Source: Vespula vulgaris (Eukaryota > Arthropoda > Insecta > Hymenoptera > Vespidae). From it: 64,000 nt of DNA. This document shows positions 61,153-64,000 of the stretch, in pieces. How positions within the stretch are numbered: position 1 is the stretch's first letter; each line of letters begins with the position of its first letter. Position numbers and translations under genes: made by a program. A model generated the notes under the pieces. That model was not told where the DNA came from. It saw only the letters and a list, made by a program, of their open reading frames with translations, and made no database searches. The DNA is taken from assembly GCF_905475345.1 (NCBI RefSeq), contig NC_066587.1, positions 372,001-436,000 of the forward strand. The letters run 5' to 3'.

Positions 61153-61412
61153 CTATTTCTTTTGCTTTCTCTTTCTCTCTTTCTCTCCTTCTCCGATCGA
61201 TTCTCTCGACTCTCATCGAATAGTCTCCACACTCGAAGACGGAGAAAAATGATTTCTCTCTAATCGAGCACGTTCTTTTATTTCGATCCCGCAGAAGCGA
61301 GAGAAGTCCAAGTTGTACAATGCGTGTGCAGCGGCAGGGCGTTTCCATGGACGACTCCGACCAGGATCCCGGATCAGAACCGACTGTACATTCGACGAGC
61401 GAGTCCAGATGA
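56234..61412 (+). CDS. Oamb: Alpha1-type octopamine receptor (Oamb/OA1), complete, nine exons
   Basis: Coding join: 56234-56494, 57886-58023, 58301-58399, 58504-58631, 59073-59210, 59301-59583, 59894-60055, 60396-60706, 61295-61412 (1638 nt, 545 residues). It is a class A aminergic GPCR acting at the neuronal surface; Drosophila OAMB and bee OA1 bind octopamine and raise calcium through Gq. Visible: sequon at N5, N41 (TM1), D69 (TM2), C96, D103 amine contact (TM3), DRY 120-122, W148 (TM4), sequons at N172 and N182, S209 and S213 plus P217 (TM5), long third loop about 236-411, CWLP 427-430 with F431/F432 (TM6), NPCIY 464-468 (TM7), Cys 484/486/488 for palmitoylation and RRGS 496-499 as a PKA-type site. 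The stretch WCSVWLAVDVWMCTASILNL is almost invariant with fly OAMB, which separates it from beta-octopamine and dopamine receptors. The ATG has A at -3. Introns 2 and 4 use GC donors. Confidence 0.95.
56495..57885 (+). other. Oamb: Oamb intron 1
   Basis: 1391 bp, GT-AG, the longest visible intron of the gene. It contains a pure (GA)n tract at 56725-56784, a (TC)n tract at 57126-57155 and a long TC/T-rich run at 57771-57882 next to the acceptor. No coding content seen. Confidence 0.9.
56725..56784. repeat. (GA)n tract in Oamb intron 1
   Basis: About 60 bp of uninterrupted GA dinucleotides, 230 bp after the exon 1 donor. Confidence 0.95.
57886..58023 (+). CDS. Oamb: Oamb exon 2: TM3 and DRY motif
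   Basis: The acceptor CCAAAG ends at 57885, preceded by more than 100 nt of TC/T-rich tract. It encodes VWIFGDLWCSVWLAVDVW through DRYLAVTRPVSYPQ. The donor is CAG|GCAAGT (GC type) at 58024; the in-frame continuation LMSPKRAR in the next exon requires the break exactly here. Confidence 0.93.
58024..58300 (+). other. Oamb: Oamb intron 2, GC-AG type
   Basis: Begins GCAAGT and ends TTCAG; 277 bp. It includes (TC)n at 58097-58131. The downstream GT at 58027 would leave one base over and put the following MSPKRAR codons out of frame. Confidence 0.88.
58301..58399 (+). CDS. Oamb: Oamb exon 3: second intracellular loop and TM4
   Basis: The acceptor TTCGATTCAG ends at 58300. It encodes LMSPKRARLL and VWVLSFVICFPPLVGWKDKR (fly: IWVLSFVICFPPLVGWKDQ). 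The donor is CGG|GTATGT at 58400, phase 0. Confidence 0.95.
58504..58631 (+). CDS. Oamb: Oamb exon 4: second extracellular loop
   Basis: The acceptor ATCGTTCCAG ends at 58503. It carries two NxT sequons and CPWICELTNDAGYVVY (fly CPWKCELTNDRGYVLY). It ends TACAG before GCGAGT, a second GC-type donor (58632), leaving AG to form Ser209 with the T at 59073. Confidence 0.93.
58632..59072 (+). other. Oamb: Oamb intron 4, GC-AG type
   Basis: Begins GCGAGT and ends TTTACAG; 441 bp. The nearest GT (58636) would give phase 0, while the next exon needs phase 2 to read SALGSFYIP. Confidence 0.88.
59073..59210 (+). CDS. Oamb: Oamb exon 5: TM5 and start of third loop
   Basis: The acceptor CATTTTACAG ends at 59072. 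It encodes ALGSFYIPMLVMLFFYWRIY with the two TM5 serines of octopamine receptors, then INQGFRTTKGSK. The donor is TCGAG|GTAAAG at 59211, with two bases of an Arg codon carried over. Confidence 0.95.
59301..59583 (+). CDS. Oamb: Oamb exon 6: third intracellular loop
   Basis: The acceptor TTTATTGCAG ends at 59300. It encodes FDEQRLTLRIHRGRGS (fly FEEQRLTLRIHRGRGS) and KIKISVSYPS, both conserved with OAMB, then Ser/Asn-rich sequence. The donor is AAG|GTAAGC at 59584, phase 0. Confidence 0.95.
59894..60055 (+). CDS. Oamb: Oamb exon 7: third intracellular loop, distal part
   Basis: The acceptor TTTGCGATAG ends at 59893; 54 codons start VGGINRVGSMRRPS and end KMGKRNIKAQ (fly KKMGRRNIKAQ). The donor is CAG|GTACCG at 60056, phase 0. 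The exon is short and easily missed by ORF-length filters. RRPS and RRSS are potential kinase sites. Confidence 0.93.
60396..60706 (+). CDS. Oamb: Oamb exon 8: TM6, TM7, proximal C-tail
   Basis: The acceptor is GTCTGTCACAG, ending at 60395, with a poor pyrimidine tract and A-rich DNA upstream. It encodes VKRFRMETKAAKTLG, CWLPFFTMYL, FWLGYCNSAINPCIYALFS and KRIICRCFC. The donor is ATGAG|GTGGGA at 60707, leaving AG of an Arg codon. Reading on through the donor gives 30 further codons to a stop at 60795-60797. Confidence 0.93.
60707..61294 (+). other. Oamb: Oamb intron 8
   Basis: 588 bp, GT-AG. It contains (TC)n at 60911-60946 and (TC)n(TCTA)n at 61091-61152. Its first 91 bases are open in frame with exon 8. 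Confidence 0.85.
61295..61412 (+). CDS. Oamb: Oamb exon 9: C-terminal tail
   Basis: The acceptor ATCCCGCAG ends at 61294. The first A completes Arg507, then SERSPSCTMRVQRQ, an acidic MDDSDQDPGSEP stretch and TVHSTSESR, with a TGA stop at 61410-61412. The phase fits exon 8 exactly. A Ser/Asp-rich tail is a plausible GRK or CK2 target. It is less conserved than the core, so slightly less certain. Confidence 0.8.
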
Positions 61413-61539
61413 CTCTAGCCGGTCGGAGCTGGTGCGCACCGCGTCACCTTTGACCGCAGAACTTCAACGATCAGGATACGTTCGTCCTACAGAGCTTGAG
61501 ACCCTTCTCTTTCTCTTTTTCTCTTTCTATCTCTTTCTT

Positions 61540-61570
<31 letters not shown>

Positions 61571-62545
61571 CTCTTTCTCTCTCTCTCTTTCTCCATCTCT
61601 ATCTCTATCGCTATCTCTCATTATTTCTCACTCTTTCATTCCGTCTCTTTGTCCCAAAAAAAGGATTCGTTTAAACGCAAATTTAAACGACGCGAACACA
61701 ACGACGATTGTGGACGAGATAGCAACTTGAATAATGAGATAATGATCGACGATTGAATACTACGCGCGCGAATAATGTAATTAGTCGAGATCATGAGAAA
61801 AAGGGAGAGGAGAAGTAGTAAAAGGAGGAGAAAGAGAAAGAGGAGGATGAGGGGAGGAGGAGGAGAAGACGGGCAAGTGTCCTAAAATACGCGTTTACAT
61901 TAGATATCGTAAGTATTATTATAAATGATTATTATATCGTCATCGTAAGTTTTCGAATCGTGACGAAGGAATTCTATGGAGACATTGATGATAGGTATAT
62001 AACCGCGCACATACACGTGTTGTACATATCACAAAATATTTCGTGTATACACGGTGAGATAATGTTAAGTAAGATTAAGTCAAAAGTCGACAGTCGTTAA
62101 TCTTCTCTACGTCTAAATGGTGTTCGTTGAATCGTGCAAATCGTGTGTTCCCTTCGCCCCGCGTTTCTCCAGCCGATATACATACGTACATACATTCATT
62201 CATACATACATATATACGTACATACATACTTACTTTTGTTATATCTTCTTTTTCTTTTCTCGTCCACGTTTTTCGCATCGATAGATATTTCCTTTTTTGC
62301 GGAAGAAAAAGAGAAAGGAAGAAGGAAATAAAAGAAAGTCCTCACGCTTAAGAGAAAATCACTTGCGATTCTTTTCGGCCGATTGCGTATTATGCAAAAG
62401 GAGAAGAAAAGCGGCTAGAAAAGTTAGCAGCGAATATAATATGCGCGATTAATGTATTATGTGATATACCGTTATGAATAACGTTACGAACGAATGCAAA
62501 TAAACAATGTGAATACGTGCGAATAAAGTTCCGAGTCCATTGATC
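61413..62545 (+). other. Oamb: 3' UTR of Oamb
   Basis: After the TGA the sequence is non-coding, with a TC-rich stretch at 61500-61620 and a purine-rich stretch at 61797-61870. Two AATAAA hexamers, at 62499-62504 and 62522-62527, lie 20 bases apart and are the likely poly(A) signals; cleavage would fall near 62540. Confidence 0.45.
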
Positions 62546-63237
62546 TTGCCATTAGATTTTCTCTTTTTAATTTTGTCGTACGTCGTCACGAGGAAGATGA
62601 AGGTACGTAGTTACTTAAGTATTTATAAAATAAGAGATTAATTAGCGACGAATCGATATTTAACACGTCCCGTGCCATGTGTGTACCGTCGATGGTATTT
62701 GCTCGTACCGATATATTTATTAAATGCATTGAAAATTTCGCGAAATGGCGCGAATGAAGAATTGAGCAAAAACGGCTCGGCACGGAACGTGTTAAAATCT
62801 TAATGATTCATTAATGTCTTTCATTACAACGTCTAATTTAATGTCTATGAAAACCAATCTAAAAACGCACACAGAGACGCGCACGTTATATATGACGCAC
62901 CTGGAAATATTACGTTTATATATACGTAGAAATATACGAGTATTATATTTCGACAGGTGCGCTTGACGCGTTGACATCGTTCGATTGAATTTGATTCTCT
63001 TCTCTGTGCTTCACCTGTAGCTTTCGATATCATAATAACGTCGTAAAGCAGTATATCGAGCAGATTGATTACTCCGAAAATAATGAAAGTAAAATTGTTA
63101 CGGATTTGGAATTTAAAAGATCATTCAACCTTTTTCTATTCGATTTATTTTCGATCATTTTTTCCTTTTCGAGGAATCAAGCTGTTTTCGATTTAATCGT
63201 TTATAACGACACCTGTAATATTTCCACCGTGAAGCGG

Positions 63238-63276
<39 letters not shown>

Positions 63277-64000
63277 AGACAGACAGATCGATAATGTTAA
63301 ACTATTTCCGAGAGTGTTCCATCTCGTTATCGCCAGCGGCTATGCGTTCGCTTCGGTGCCTGGCATTTCCATGTTATTTCAACGTTCAACGATGGCAATA
63401 ATTATCCATATTGTTCTATGAAATGTGCGAAACATTACATCGTGCTTATTTCACTTCGGGCTATAGATTCGATACGAGGAAAGAGGGTTTAGTACGCGTT
63501 TAGTCATCGCATTCGCGTTTCCTTCTATGATACGTTTTATCTTTTCTCTTTTTCTTTTCTTTTTCCTCCTCGGGAAAGGATTATTATCGGAAGGAAGACG
63601 GAGCGAAAGAAAAATCGTACGACGATTGGGGAGAGGCACAATTTTAAACATACGTGTGTATATTTGCTAAAGTAAAATTATTCTTAAACATAGTTTATCG
63701 TTAATTCCAAAATTAATTACAATAATAATTTCGTCGAATTATGAAATCACCGTTACGTCGTGATACGATGCGATACGACTACGTGTACGATCGTTTTTCA
63801 CGGCATGATAAACATTTTGATCGAGATTGAATATTTCGGCGAATAATGAAAATATTATTGGAGCACCGACAGTAAAAGGGGGGTAACCTCCGACGTTGCG
63901 CATTCTATTTGAAATTCTAAACAAGTATTATAGATTTTCCGTAGAGTGGATCCTTCATTTTTCGTTTTTTATTCATTTATTTATCCTTTTTTCTTTATCT
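62546..64000. other. Downstream region, no gene seen
   Basis: AT-richer unique sequence with one (GA)n tract (63238-63265). I looked for a second TM6-TM7 exon of the receptor, such as fly OAMB isoforms use, and found none here. Confidence 0.5.

Overview
The window is eukaryotic and fits an insect, most likely an aculeate hymenopteran (bee, ant or wasp). The evidence is short introns of 68-442 bp with consensus splice sites, CpG-rich non-coding DNA crowded with GA/TC, TA and trinucleotide microsatellites, and an octopamine receptor whose first exon resembles my memory of the honeybee OA1 receptor. The species call is inference; the two gene identities are firm.

Layout. (1) Positions 1-3621, plus strand: the last nine coding exons of an attractin-family gene (vertebrate ATRN/ATRNL1, Drosophila distracted). 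The 5' part, with signal peptide, CUB and first Kelch repeats, lies before the window. The exons join in one frame to 908 residues and a stop: Kelch repeats, a run of PSI-type cysteine modules, two laminin-type EGF modules, a conserved juxtamembrane ectodomain, one transmembrane helix and a conserved cytoplasmic tail. A 3' UTR follows, and about 0.9 kb past the stop lies a 386-bp almost pure (TCG)n tract. (2) About 5-55 kb: some 50 kb without a gene I can recognise. The first 4-5 kb is AT-rich; the rest is CpG-rich with dozens of GA/TC runs. It probably holds the upstream control region and perhaps untranslated first exons of the downstream receptor. I mark two core-promoter-like sites (about 16.19 kb and 48.17 kb), one minus-strand exon-like segment (about 53.5-53.8 kb) and two repeat-poor islands. 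(3) Positions 56234-61412, plus strand: a complete nine-exon coding region for an alpha1-type octopamine receptor (Oamb/OA1), 545 residues, all seven transmembrane segments present. Two of its eight introns must use GC instead of GT donors to keep the frame. (4) From 61413: the receptor's 3' UTR, with two AATAAA signals near 62.5 kb, then unremarkable sequence to the end.

The two genes lie head to tail on the same strand and have unrelated jobs: one a large single-pass adhesion/accessory receptor, the other a Gq/calcium-coupled neuromodulator GPCR. Nothing suggests an operon or a functional cluster. I see no transposon coding sequence, tRNA, rRNA, virus or CRISPR array. The points most worth checking are the paired GC-AG introns, the giant CpG-bearing (TCG)n tract, the absence of the C-type lectin module from attractin, the upstream ORF that stops one base before the receptor start, and the exon-like segment on the minus strand.
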